Under the pieces are notes generated by a model. The model saw only the letters and a list, made by a program, of their open reading frames with translations. It made no database searches and had not been told where the DNA came from. Below are positions 29,251 to 41,090 of a stretch of DNA of 64,000 nt, one piece after another. The position numbers and the translations under genes were made by a program. Origin of the DNA: Limnomonas spitsbergensis (Eukaryota > Chlorophyta > Chlorophyceae > Chlamydomonadales); assembly GCA_037349105.1 (NCBI GenBank), contig JAYJMM010000104.1, positions 1,398,001-1,462,000 on the forward strand. Direction: 5' to 3'. The number at the start of each line of letters is the position of its first letter. The first letter of the stretch is position 1.

Positions 29251-32200
29251 ATACAAAAAGAAAGCCACCGTCATCACTGTCTTAACCCTGAATCCTCTAA
29301 CACAAAAGGAAGCCACCGTTATCACTGTCTAAACCCTGCCCCCCCCCAATACAAAAAGAAAGCCACCGTCATCACTGTCTTAACCCTGAACCCTCTAACA
29401 CAAAAGGAAGCCACCGTCATCACTGTCTAAACCCTACCCCCCCCCCCCCCCCCCCCCCCCCCAATACAAAAAGAAAGCCACCGTCATCAATGTCTTAACC
29501 CTGAACCCTCTAATAATACAAAAGGAAGCCACCGTCATCACTGTCTAAACCCTACCCCCCCCCAATACAAAAAGAAAGCCACCGTCATCACTGTCTTAAC
29601 CCTGAACCCTCTAATAATACAAAAGGAAGCCACCGTCATGGCGTCATCACTGTCTGAACCTAAACCGCCCCAATACAAAAGAAAGCCACCGTCATCACTG
29701 TCTAAACCCTAACCCACCCAATACAAAAAGAAAGCCACCGTCATTACTGCCTAAACCTTAACCGCCCCAATACAAAAGAAAGCCACCGTCCTCATTGTCA
29801 AAACCCTAAACCTTCTTATACAACAGAAAGCCGCCGTCGTTACTGCCACCACCCTTAACCTTTATCTCACCAGGTAGCCGCCGTCGTCACTGTCACTCCC
29901 TGCGAGGCTGCGGGCCCTCCCGGTCGCATCCCCTGCAGCCTCCGCCCAGTCCTGATAACCTTGGCAGCGCACGCAGCCCAACGTGGCCAGGTCCAGTACC
30001 TGCAGGGCGCTCCCGCCGGGCGGGCTGGAGGCGCCGACGCCACCGAGCGAGGCCGTGCCGCGGCTCAAGGGAGGGTCCGGTTCGGTCCGCCTGGCCTCTG
30101 CTGCCTGCATCAGGCCCAACGTCATGGCATCGTTGCCCAAGCTGCCGGGATCCAATAGCGGGCTGTCGGGCTCGACGGGACGTGGGCTGCGGGAGGAGAC
30201 GTCGGCGTCTGGGTCCGGGTCGGGTCCTGTGCTGAAGTGGGTCAGATCTAAGTCGTCCTGGCGAGCAGAAAGAACGGGAGGGGGAGGAGATCAGCAGGAG
30301 GGGAGCCAGCCTAGCGAGGGAAAAGGCTTTGGTGTCTGGGTTAGGGTCGGCTATCATGGATCTCATACTAAATAGGGTCAGGACCAGGTATCCCTGACAG
30401 GCGGGAAAGCGGGGTGGGCAGATATCAGAAGGGGTGGGGGGTGGGGGATAGGGTTGCCAGGGAGGTGTGTCGGTACAGGGTGTCAGGGAGTGGTTTCAGT
30501 GCAGGCTACCGATTGACAAGCTGACGGCAGAGGGAGTGGGAGCAGTCCCAAGGGAGGTCGATAAAGATGCTGAATGCCGTGCTTTGCTTCTCATCGATGC
30601 ATGATCTCTGCCGGAGACCAAAGACGGCGGCAGATAGGAACAAGGTGAATTAAACAAACAAAGACTGGTGGGAACCTTAAGACTGTGGATCAAAGTAAAA
30701 AACAAGAAAACAATTGTGATGTGGTTCCAAAACAAAACAAATTGAACCTATCTGAAATTCTGATGATGGTACTTCGTAGGATCAGTACTCACTGAGCAGC
30801 TGAGAAGGATATGGGCATTTTCGCTGGAGCCATTGCCTGCACACCTGGGACCCCACATGGGACATAAAGTGAGAAAGAAAGCTACGCCCCGTGGGAGGCG
30901 TGAGAGTTAAGGAAACAGCGCAGCCTGGGCCCGCGCCTTTACCGTATGTGGCTGTTACCTGGGACATGATCGTTGGAAGACCTTGGCGCCTTGATAGGGT
31001 GCGAGAGTACTCGAACGGTGTCGGGTTTGCAAACGCAACGCTCCTGGGTTGCATCTCCAGGCCAGCAGGCGCGTGAACTGGGGCTCCTGAGAGTTCACCC
31101 GGCACGAGGCTGCTCAGGGTGGCAGCATCCCCCCCCTGATGCGCCGTCTGCCGGGCCTGCTGGCCATCCGGCGAGGCCTCGTCGATGGACAAGCGAAGGC
31201 AATGACGCGGGGGCAAGCCAATCAGCGATAGCTGGCCCGGCACCGACGACAAGGCTTGCGTCAGGAACATGGCAGTGCCGACGTCACCACTCCCGGTCCG
31301 GTGCTGAGAAGACACCGTGTGAGGGCCATCGACGGGAGGTGAAGTTTTGGGAGAGCCGCACAAATTGTCAGGCAAGACTTGGTCCGGCAGAGGCCAAGCC
31401 TTCTCATCCACCCTCCGCATGCTTCTCCGTCGGCTGCGACCCCGCCGCATGTTCATTGCCGCACCCCGGTTGCGTGTGTCGCTAATTTGGATCAGACAGT
31501 CAACCACCTGTTGACAGGTCGCAGGCATGGCAACGGTACGTCGGGCTTGATGTTAGCAGGACACCCCATTTTAAAAGAGTACTTTTTGTTTCGGCGCATT
31601 TGACCGCTTCTCCTGACGACGGCCAGGCCTGATCTCAGCAGACTTCACAGTTTGACGCCACCGACAACAGGACATACTGACGCTAACAAGCTGTCCACGT
31701 CACCGTTGGTAGCAGGCTTACCCGGTACGGTAATATAGTACAGTCAAATGGTGCGGTATGGATGCCACTACGGTATGGACGGTACTGCTGGATTAGGGCC
31801 CCATCGGCAGTACAGGGTAACCCTGATTGGTGATGATGGACTCCACAAAAACGACGCGCAGATAAGAATCATCTGCACGGGTCCCAAACGGTCGCCATCC
31901 TACTCTTATCTAGCCTTGGAAAATGTTCCAAATCCACGGCTGTTGATGGCAGCAGGAAGTAGCACTCCCCGCTGTGCCTGCTCCGGAACCCTCAACCCCA
32001 CGCTCAACCTGCTCCAGCCCTCCACACAGGTGTTCACCTGTCCCAAGTTAAGCAGGTTGTCCACACTGATGCATGAGCCGCCTGGGAAGGCTGCGTGCAG
32101 GTCCACAAGCGCACGGTGCATGTACAGGGATAGTTCTGACATGAGAGCTTTGGGGTAGAAGTCCTGGAGCACATGCTGCGGGAGGGAGGGGGGGGCAATA

Positions 32201-35200
32201 AAGGGGGAGGGGGTAGAAGTCCTGGAGCACATGCTGCGGGAGGGAGGGGGGGGCAATAAAGGGGGAGGGGTAGGAGTCCTGGAGCACATGCTGCGGGAGG
32301 GAGGGGGGGGCAATAAAGGGGGAGGGGGTAGGAGTCCTGGAGCACATGCTGCGGGAGGGAGGGGGGGGCAATAAAGGGGGAGGGGTAGGAGTCCTGGAGC
32401 ACATGCTGCGGGAGGGAGGGGGGGGCAATAAAGGGGGAGGGGGTAGGAGTCCTGGAGCACATGCTGCGGGAGGGAGGGGGGGGCAATAAAGGGGGAGGGG
32501 GTAGGAGTCCTGGAGCACATGCTGCGGGGGGTAGGGGGGGGCAATAAAGGGGGAGGGGGTAGGAGTCCTGGAGCACAAGCTGCAGGAGGGAGGAGGGGGG
32601 TCAGAAAAAGTGGGAGAGGGTAGGAGTCATGGAGCACATGCTGCAGGAAGGGGGAGGGGAGAGGGGTAGGAAAAGGGGGAGGGGGTAGGAATCCTGGAGC
32701 ACATGCTGCAGGAGGAGAGGGGGGGGATAAATGGGAGAGAGGGGGGGGAGTCCTGGAAAACATGCTGCAGGGGGGGAGGGGGAGGGGCAAATGGGAGGGC
32801 AGGTAGGAGTCCTAGAGCACATGCTGCAGGGGGGGGGGGGCAAGAAAAGGGGGGTAAAGTCCAGGAGCACATGCTGCAGGTCGGTAAGGGGGTCAGGCAG
32901 GGGGGTGACAGAACTCTCGAAGCACATGCAGCATGGAGGGTAGGAGGCAAATGGACGTCATGGGGCACTTGCTGCAGGGGTGGAGAGGGGTCGGGCAGGC
33001 AGGGAAAGGGGAAAGGTCGGGCAGGCAGGGGTGGGGGAGAGGGGGGAAGGCACCGGTGAAAGAAGAGGAGAGGCAAATCGACGTCAAGGAGCACATGTTG
33101 CAGACAGGGGAGAGGGGACGCAGGAAGGTGTGTGTGTAGGGGGGGCAAGTGACCGAAGGTAGCAGGAGAGGTCAATCCATGGATGGATAGCTCATATGAG
33201 TTAAAAAAAGACCAAGAGAGCCTGAAAACCTGCTGTCTGCTGGGAATATCCACTTGTCTCTCATATTTCAGGTCCAGGGTGGACAGTGCCGAGGCACCAA
33301 AAGATCCCCGAGAGGCAGTCAGTCTCCCCACACACGCTTTGGCTGCTGGCTTAAGCAGCATGCCATCTTAAGCAGCATGCCATCTTAAGCAGCATGCCAT
33401 CTTAAGCAGCATGCCATCTTAAGCAGCACATCAGCCATCGCCTGCCTCACCGTCATGTTCTCATCAAAGCCCTGCGCGCAAAATAGAGATGAGAGAGCCG
33501 TCAGAGCATCATCATGATCCCCAGACATTCTCAACAAACAGAAGAAACAAATCTGCGGGCAAGCACACACGCAACACTGTCTTCCCCAACAATTAGTCAG
33601 GAGCAGAACAACGCCAACACAAACATCTAAAACGCCCTTTTGGCAGTTGCGTTGACACTGCGGCAGAAATCCCCAGTTCCGCCACACTCACATCCTCAAA
33701 GCTGAGCAGAAGCGTCCACTGCAAGCGAACGATGCGTCGCATGGCAGACATTAATGCCTGCATGTCCTTGTGCGGCAAATGCCACCGACCAGTCTGGAAG
33801 AAAACCAGGCCGGGCAGGAAGAAGTAGCGGCCCCAAAGGTGGTGCACGTAAATCTCCCCTCGACACTGCTCCATCAACTCCTCAACCTACAGTGAGCCCA
33901 TCAGGATGCGTTCAGGGAAAGAGCGTACATAGTGCTGCCTGCATGGTGCTGTGTGCATGGTACTGCACGCATGGGGCTCCGTGCATGGTGCTGCATGCAT
34001 GGTGCTGAATGCGTGGTGCTGTCTGCATGGTGCTGCAGGCACACTGCATGGCGTGGTGCTGCATGGCGTGGTGCTGCATTTACGATGCTACATTCACAGT
34101 CATGTTTGCATGGTGCTACACGCACACTGCTCCATGCACGTTGCTGCGTACATGGTGCTGCATGCATGGTGCTACATGCATGGCGCAGTTTGCATGGTGC
34201 TGCAGGCATGGTGCTGCATGCATGGAGCCATATCTCAGCATGCACCGCACTGCGTGTTTAGTGCTGTGGCAGGGCCCTGCAAGCAAGGTGCTGCGTATAC
34301 GTTTATGTGTACATGGTGCTGTGTGCATGGTGTTGAATGCATGGTATTGAATGCAGTGCCCTTCAGAGGGGTTGCATGGCAGAAAGGAGGAGGCGGTAGG
34401 ATTATGCAGTCATCTAGAGTGCAAATGCAACTCAGGACAGAGGTTCTAACAGAGGGTAGAAGCCGCTCTGTAGATCATGCTGTGGAATGGACCTGATGAC
34501 AAATTTAGCAACGCCATCCCTCCCTGGGTAATATGCTGGCCACAGGCCACACGCCCCTCCAGGCCTCCCTTCTGCATTCCCAGCCCGAAGCGGTCTTTGT
34601 CGAAACATCATTCAATTCAAGCGCTTCTCTGTAGGCTGGGTAGACAGCAGTCACGGCACACGTCAATATCCCATCCCAAGGGAAGAGGGTCAGTATCGGA
34701 AGGACCAGCACACCTTTTGCAGCGCTGAGTAAACTCCTGCATATATCCGCTCCGCATCCACCCTATCCTCATCTGCATCAGGAGGCTCGGCCATGTTTGC
34801 AGACCCTGCCTGATGGATGAAGCTAGAGGAGGGGTTGGAGCGGCGGTGGCCCGGCCGCTTCTTTTTCTTCCTCCTGAACGACAACAGCCCACAAGAGGGC
34901 GTAACTTGTAAGTCAGTGAATGCACAAAACATCAGGGCTTCGGAGCATGCACATGGGTGCCCTCTCTCGTCTCGACACACCCATTAGGCCGTAGGGCTCC
35001 CCTGGCCGGATCACTCGTTAAAACATATGATTTTAATGATGCCTCACGAGCACTTAGCTGTGTGCGCATTTGAGCGGGAGTCAGACGGCTCAGGGAGTAT
35101 CCAGTAATATTTATTTAGGGTGCCTCAGCTACTTTAGAGTGACAACCTTGCCTATGGCCGGCATATCTGGGTGAACCAACACCTGTTGCTTGGTCCACCG

Positions 35201-37191
35201 GTCTTAGTTGTTGTCCACATGGGCTTAGAGGCAGCCGCCCGGCAGCCTACCCAAGTATTTGTGTGCACGTTTCAATGAACATCCGTGACCTGGTTGCGCT
35301 CACATCTCAACAGGGACTGGGGACGAGGTGCCCTTCCAGATTTCTTGGTTGAGTTCGATCATCAGCTGTAGAGCCTTCTTGGCCTCCCTGAACCAGGTGG
35401 GGGCAGGGTGTAGGGTGTAGGGTTTATCTTTGGGGTCATTGCATGGCATGTTATGAGATCGACCTCTCTTCATGGCAAGATAGATGTGCTGGAAAGATAC
35501 CCTGACCGAGATGCTCAACCTATTGAAGAGGCTGTCCATCCCCACCCACCCCTCCAGCCCACCTGCACGCCTCGATGGTGGCTGCTCTTGGGAGGATGAG
35601 GATGGCAAATATGAGCGACACAACGCCGCCAGCAACAATGCCCAGGACCCGAACGCAAGCAAGAATAATTGCATCTGCAGGCATGGCCCCCAATTCCATC
35701 AGCGCCGGGGTAAAGGCAGTCAAGCTGTCACAGAACCTGGAGACCTATCATCGCATGGGATCTGTGCGACTATTTCGTGTGAATTTGTGTGGTTTTGTGA
35801 AAGGACATGCAACCATGCAGGTCCATCAGCCCTAGGGGTCAGAACAGCATGTTGCCTAACAGCTAGGACTATAGGAGGCCCAGCCAGCGACACACGGATC
35901 TTATGTGAATAATTTGGGGGGGGGAGGGTGACAGGAATGCCGAGCCTTACCTGTAGTGCTGGGGTACGTCCCGTAACCAACTATGATGTAGGTCAGCTGT
36001 CGACAGGGCAAGGGAGAAGAAAAGAGAGACATCGCATTAGCACGGACGCTATCAGGGTCGTAGATTGAACTAAATTGACGTGATGCGTTCAACCTGACCC
36101 CAAAGGATACAAATATGTGTGAAGTTTGGAATTCGAAACCCTCAATCACACACTCCATCCCATGCCTAGGTCCTTCAATCAATCAAGCAGCGAAGTTTCC
36201 AATGCATCAGCTAACAAGGGGTCCATCAGACTCAGTGTCTCCAATCCATCAAAAACAGGTTTATCAGACTCTTCCCACCTGGATAAACCTTGCCAGCTGT
36301 TCCAGGCCTTTCTTGTACGCCCAGTATGTCGTTGTCACGACAACAAGGGGAGACATAAGGGACACGAAAACACCAGTCCCATACTCCAAGGAAGTCAGCA
36401 CGTGACTGCCGATTGTGACCATGAGGAAGCCCCAAAACCCTGTGCAAGACGTAACAGAATCACAGGGAGTGGAATGCGCAAAGATGTATACAAAGTACAG
36501 GGCATCATGTGCAGTACACGCGAAGGCAGGTATGCTCCCAGCTCTGATCACCTCCAGCGATGGTGCCGATGACACGATAAGTCGAGACCTCAGAAACCTT
36601 GCCAATATAGGGCGCAGTCACCACCTGAAGCATTGGTCTGGTAAATTTCAGTGTGCGCCCAAAAGGCTTACTGCATGCACTCGGTGCATGTGCACCTCCC
36701 CATGTACACGTCCATGCGACCATGCCCGATTGCCCGGCCCCATGCAAGTGTCCATTTTAGGCTGTTGCCTGCACGACCGATTCGAGAGACCCATGCAAAC
36801 ACATGGTAACAGCTTGTTTGCTTACCGTGCATGTGATGGCTGCCCAATTGAACGTTGTGTGCAGCTCCTTGGCAAGGTGGTCATAGCTGTCCGGGTAGTC
36901 AATGCCATGTCCAAGCATGCCAAATAAAACGAAGCACAGCGACTGTGACACATCATGGGCGGGAAGCTCAGTTGCAGTCGCCCAACATGATTTTTAAATG
37001 AGGAGAGCTGGGACCGGACTTATACGCACCAATCGAATCGATCGCCTGACCCAATCTGGAACGTCGCTCAAAGTAGGCCTTCTTCCCAGCTTGTCAAGAG
37101 TGGCAACACGGGCTTTGCTCCACTCCTTGATTCTCTCAGCTCCAGCCCTCATATGTCCCCTCAGCCTGCCCTGGACATTAGAATCCGACAT
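26516..37191 (-). CDS. ALMT/FUSC-family membrane transporter with long C-terminal tail, ~16 exons
   Basis: Exons (minus strand): 37191-37030, 36942-36826, 36624-36552, 36439-36279, 35996-35951, ~35736-35563, 35519-35304, 34873-34714, 33886-33692, 33471-33230, 32163-32038, 31507-30959, 30257-29871, 28577-28081, 27745-27454, 27076-26516. Phases agree at every junction except exon 5/6 and inside exon 10. The first ~240 residues hold several membrane segments (FNWAAITCTVVTAPYIGK; YRVIGTIAGGFWGFLMVTIG; VRVLGIVAGGVVSLIFAIL) matching the W-A-x2-T...R-x2-GT-x-AGG layout of aluminium-activated malate transporters and FUSC/aromatic-acid exporters. Exons 7-11 resemble their helical cytosolic half. Exons 12-16 are Ser/Asp/Pro-rich and disordered. 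An anion or organic-acid export role is inferred. A 68-bp repeat insertion breaks the frame in exon 10. Confidence 0.7.
28749..29880 (-). repeat. ~50-bp minisatellite copied from an exon/donor junction (~23 units)
   Basis: About 23 units carry GCCACCGTCATCACTGTC followed by AAACCCT/TTAACCCTGAACCC and ATACAAAA. Read on the gene strand each contains GACAGTGATGACGGTGGCTT, a version of the last codons of exon 13 (S-D-S-D-D-G-G-Y-L, ends 29871), so the array grew from that exon end and its intron. Two long poly-C runs (29219-29250, ~29437-29462) become G-runs in the transcript. Confidence 0.9.
32152..33110 (-). repeat. ~58-bp minisatellite copied from a splice acceptor (9 tight plus several loose units)
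   Basis: Units contain CCTGGAGCACATGCTGCGGG then a G-rich run and CAATAAAGGGGGAGGG. On the gene strand each unit ends in a pyrimidine tract, GCAGCATGTGCTCCAG and GACTCCTACCC. The true exon 11 begins TGCTCCAG|GACTTCTACCCC (32163), i.e. the array repeats its own 3' splice site. Units become degenerate beyond ~32600. Confidence 0.9.
33351..33428 (-). repeat. 17-bp exonic minisatellite causing a frameshift
   Basis: Four perfect copies of TTAAGCAGCATGCCATC plus a partial fifth lie in exon 10 of the transporter gene. The 68 extra bases are not a multiple of three: exon 10 is 242 bp and would be 174 bp (58 codons, phase 0 to 0) without them. Read with them, the frame stops soon after LLKMACCLRWHAA. 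Confidence 0.88.
33940..34370. repeat. TGCATGGTGCTG-type minisatellite in intron 8
   Basis: About thirty degenerate ~12-15-bp units (GCATGGTGCTGC and variants with ACACGCACACTGC). They lie between exons at 34714 and 33886. Open frames across it on either strand (Cys/His/Met/Ala repeats) are repeat artefacts. Confidence 0.85.
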
Positions 37192-37361
37192 TGGACTCTA
37201 TTTATCACATTGAAGGCCGTGTATACCAATCCGTCTTTGACGTCATAAAATGTATGAGCATCGCTACCACTGAGCACGTTTGAAAGAATTTGATCAGGGA
37301 TTCAGCATGAAGATTGAAGCCCTCTTCGTCCTTGTATAAGAATGAAATCCTGTAGGTGCTA

Positions 37362-38000
37362 ACAGCACGATTCTGATGCGTGGAGGAACTTTCGAACCAC
37401 CCTTTCGAAAGTTCCTCCACCCGATCTCGTGGAACAGGTGTGGAGGAACGGGTGGAGGAACTTTCGAAAGGGTGGAGGAATGCATTCTTTTCCGCGGAGG
37501 GGGGGGGGTCCGCGGAACTATTGAACTATTGAGCTCATTGCCAGCGTGGCCGAGATAATTTCTGCGCCCTTTCCTTTCTATATGACGTTAATCGCAAGTT
37601 CTTTCTTTAACTTTTGATGTCTTTGCGGCGATTTGGCGTGGATGAAGGGACCAAACGACGGCTCTTTCGATGATGGAGCGAGCGATCTACAGTCACACAA
37701 GACTGCGAGCGATCTACAGCCACAAAAATAATGTGCGACATCCATAGTCGGTGTGCTAGAGAGAATAGCAGAACGATATGCAGCAATGATATACACTGCA
37801 AGGAAGAATGCACGAAAGAAATGAAACAGGCGGCAGAAAAGAGCGCTGTGAAGATCTCCCGTACAGAACTCCAACCTTCGCCATTCTTCCTCCATCTCAC
37901 GTCTCGTGGAACAGGGGTGGAGGAACGGGTGGAGGAACTTTCGAAAACTTTCATATTTTTCCTCCACACTTGTTTCCTCCACCAATCAGAATCGGGCTGT
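37362..38000. mobile_element. MITE-like element with ~27-bp inverted ends
   Basis: The left end ACAGCACGATTCTGATGCGT and right end (reverse complement) ACAGCCCGATTCTGATTGGT are inverted, both followed by GGAGGAA. Inside, GTGGAGGAACTTTCGAAAG and its reverse complement recur (37381, 37401-37421, 37452, 37930), probably subterminal repeats. No coding capacity. No clear target duplication. It lies just upstream of the transporter gene start (37191) and could include its promoter. Confidence 0.7.
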
Positions 38001-39393
38001 AAATGGGAATGGGAATGGCCAGCTTCTCTTCAATCTTCAGACTCTTTAACCTCCACATTTTTACGCGGAAGAGGAAGGGTGGGAAAGGTGACTCACAGAA
38101 GTAGCGGGTCGGGCTCATTACCCGTTATGTAGTCATGTGCTTTCAGTCACATTCGTTCCATTCAGTGAACGAATCGGGATGAAGGTTCATCGAAGGAACC
38201 ATTAGGTCCCCGGAGCGGCCTTAATGTTCCGATGGACAGGGGTGAATTCCCACGTGCGTGCATCCGTCCGTCCGTCCGTCCCAAATAGCATTCCAGATTT
38301 CCTTAACACTGTGGCGTTCGATCCGAGGAAACGAGGACTCTGCAAAATGTGCAAATACTCTGCAGACACTTTAGCAGCCATTTGATCACTTTTCAGTTTA
38401 GCGTTTTCAGTTGAACTTAAAGAGACGCAGGGCAAGGGGTCTCCAACCCCCCCCACGGGGTGCATCCCCCGAAACGTTAAGGTTCAGATGGCTTTGAAAT
38501 GTCATTATATGACCTTTAAATAATCTCTGCGTGCTCAATAGTCGGGGTTCGAAGAAATGTGAATCGCGAGAAACATCAGGTTCGGATAATCGGATCCCTT
38601 GCCGAACGTAGCGACCACGCCAGGCAAATCTAATCGCAGGTATCCCTACGTACGGTATGACATGTTTTAACAATAAAAATACTGTGAAGGCCGTTTTGGC
38701 ACCAGCGAATCTGCGTCCTGAATCATCACTGCCCTGTAATTCCTGTGAGTTTCACGATTACACTGCCCCGTGGTCTTCTGCACAGAACTGGCAACGGCCA
38801 CAAGCAGCCCAAACGTGCTCCCCCCTCGAGCATGGTGAGGCTGTCAAAAGCAACTCTGACAGCCCAGTCCATCCGACATCTCCGAGGGAGGCTGGGACCC
38901 CTTGTAAAGGGGCATGTTGAGGGTATATGCCATAGCGCGTATGCATGCACGCATCACGATCAAGTGATCGCCACTATGCGCGAAAAGATTAGAGGTGCGC
39001 GCGCAAGCCCGCACGTCACAACATATGCCCCAACTCACCAGCTTCCGGCTGCACCCCAGAGACATATCGCCCTCCGAAACCTGCTGAGTGGGCTAACAAA
39101 AGTGGTTGTGGAAGGGCATCTACCGACAGGGCAGTGATGAGACAGCAAACATGAGCCGTTGTGCAATTTTCGGAATAAATCAGGAAAAAGCTGTTGACAA
39201 CAGGATTTGAATATACCAACGTGAATTGTGATAGATCGCTCTAGAGGCAGCTAGCTGGTCAAACAGGTTTTGCTAGCAGTAAAAGCGGGGTCCGAGATTT
39301 ATTAGTAGCCATCACGGATGGGCTGTGTTTGGAGGCTTGGTCGCCGGGAGGTCAGGAGGTAAGCAGCATCAATCTTCTTAAATTCACTTCACT

Positions 39394-39640
39394 TCAAAAA
39401 TAAGGCACCGATTTAGCGCCCTCCTCCTCAGCTCCAAGAATGCTCCCTTTCTGTGCCCCCTTATCACCTGCAGAAGAAGTCGCAGCCCACCGGTGTTCCC
39501 TCCTCCATAGGAGGGTGAAGCCCCCCCACAAAAGTGCAGAGGCTTTGGCTGATTTGCCCATGCCCTTGACGATGATGTCCTCAAGCTGCACATCGCCAAT
39601 CGCCCTGGGCCCCCCGCGCTGCCTTCTGCGATCCTAATAA
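39394..39640 (-). CDS. Possible terminal exon of an unidentified gene
   Basis: Open frame ending in a stop, with peptide AIGDVQLEDIIVKGMGKSAK followed by ALLWGGFTLLWRR and a Gly/Glu/Lys tail. Its amino-acid mix is protein-like, unlike neighbouring shadows, but there is no strong acceptor or upstream exon and no family recognised. Confidence 0.2.
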
Positions 39641-40849
39641 CCCGCACCTTTGAAGCCTTGAAGCAGCCCGCACATTATCTGAACCCGGACCTCAGGTATT
39701 GCCTAGTTGGCAGGTCAGGACCTCCGGTTTCAGCTTTATTATTGCAATGAGCTTGCCGGCTGGCAGAGGCAGAGCAGGGTGAAGCCGTCAGCCTAAGCCA
39801 CGCTTATAGCAGTGGAGGAGAACTGAGAATTATTGGAGATGGTCGATCAGAGGATTTTACTAGGAACGGCCGAAAATCTAAATCCTAGTCTAGGATCTAG
39901 TAGATCTAAATTTCAGTTGTTCATAAGTCTTGCAACTAACTATGGGCTAACAGCAGGAATGAACGGGGGTTTAACACGCGTCAAGTGCAGATTTTTTCCT
40001 GGTCTGCTTTTGTGTTCTGTTGTTGCCCCGGTCTATTATTTAAGAGCCCATTTTGATGTACAAGTCCTCGCGTACGGCACCACAGTAGATTAAAGAGCCC
40101 ATTTTGATGTACAAACCGTCAGTAACCGACACGTCGTCAACCAGTCATCGCAGGCCAACGCTCGTCACCACGACCTCGAAGTAGTGTTAACATTTATGTC
40201 GCTAGTGTGTTTAGTTGCTCGCAGCTATCATATCATATCGAGTGGAACAGCGAGAGGAAACCGTGAGTCAGAGAGTGAACAGCGATGACTGTCAGGGAGC
40301 GTGCATGCTACAGCTGACAGCTGGGATTCAAACTGTGTTCACACTCCTCACACTCGGCACTGCCAGCCGATGCTGGTCACTGCCCGCGGCCCGCCCGCGG
40401 CCCTGTGCGTATGCAATCGTAGCCACATCATCGCACAGATCATCGCATGCATGTTTAGACTATACAGCGCTGTGTAATGGGCTGCTCCACACACTCGTAT
40501 CGCATTGAGAGGGACAATGAAGGAAAACAGCGAGCCAGCGAGTCAGCAACACATCTTCCGGTTTCGGGACGCGAAGAATGTGAAGTCGAAATCGTCGTCG
40601 TCATCGGGCGGTGCTGCTTCCACCCAATTTGAATCAGCATGAAATTCTCCGCCACGCGAGGCGCATACAGGCCAGCTATTCATCGCAGCTGATCAAGACG
40701 TGCTAATTAAGCGCAACTCAATACCAAGCCATGAGTCGACGTCGCATAGTCCCATGCATGTCTAGTGCCCCGTCTCCTCATCCGCCCAGTTCTCCTCCCG
40801 AAGAACAATGATGCATCTGCACAGCCCTCCTCCACAATATTGTAATTAA

Positions 40850-41090
40850 TGATAATTTACCTGCCCCTTATTTTCCTGCCCTGTCCTGCCAATTTAATGT
40901 CAATTTACCTGTCAATTTACCCTCGAATTTACCTGCTATTTTACCTGTCAATTAACTACCTCTTAATTTAACTGCTAATTTACCTGTAAATGTATCGTAC
41001 CCCTTAATTTATCCCTCAATTTAAGTAAATGTTATTCAATTATGTGTCAGTAAATAATATTTTTACCTGCCAATTTATTTGCTAAATGTT
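40850..41090. repeat. AT-rich degenerate repeat (AATTTACCTGTC units)
   Basis: About 15 imperfect units of 12-15 bp built from AATTTACCTG. Stands out from flanks by low GC. Confidence 0.75.

Noticed and set aside
30510..30607. Possible extra exon of the transporter (RDHASMRSKARHSASLS)
   Set aside because: Exon 12 (ends 30959, phase 0) joins exon 13 (starts 30257, phase 0) directly; including this segment forces a weak acceptor and a phase mismatch with exon 13.
31906..32790. 294-codon minus-strand Pro/Cys-rich frame
   Set aside because: Most of it is the ~58-bp minisatellite read in one of three open frames; only its last 42 codons before the donor at 32038 are counted as an exon.
33932..34496. 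Plus-strand frames rich in Cys/His/Met/Trp
   Set aside because: Translations of the GCATGGTGCTG repeat in an intron of the minus-strand gene; same pattern in several frames.
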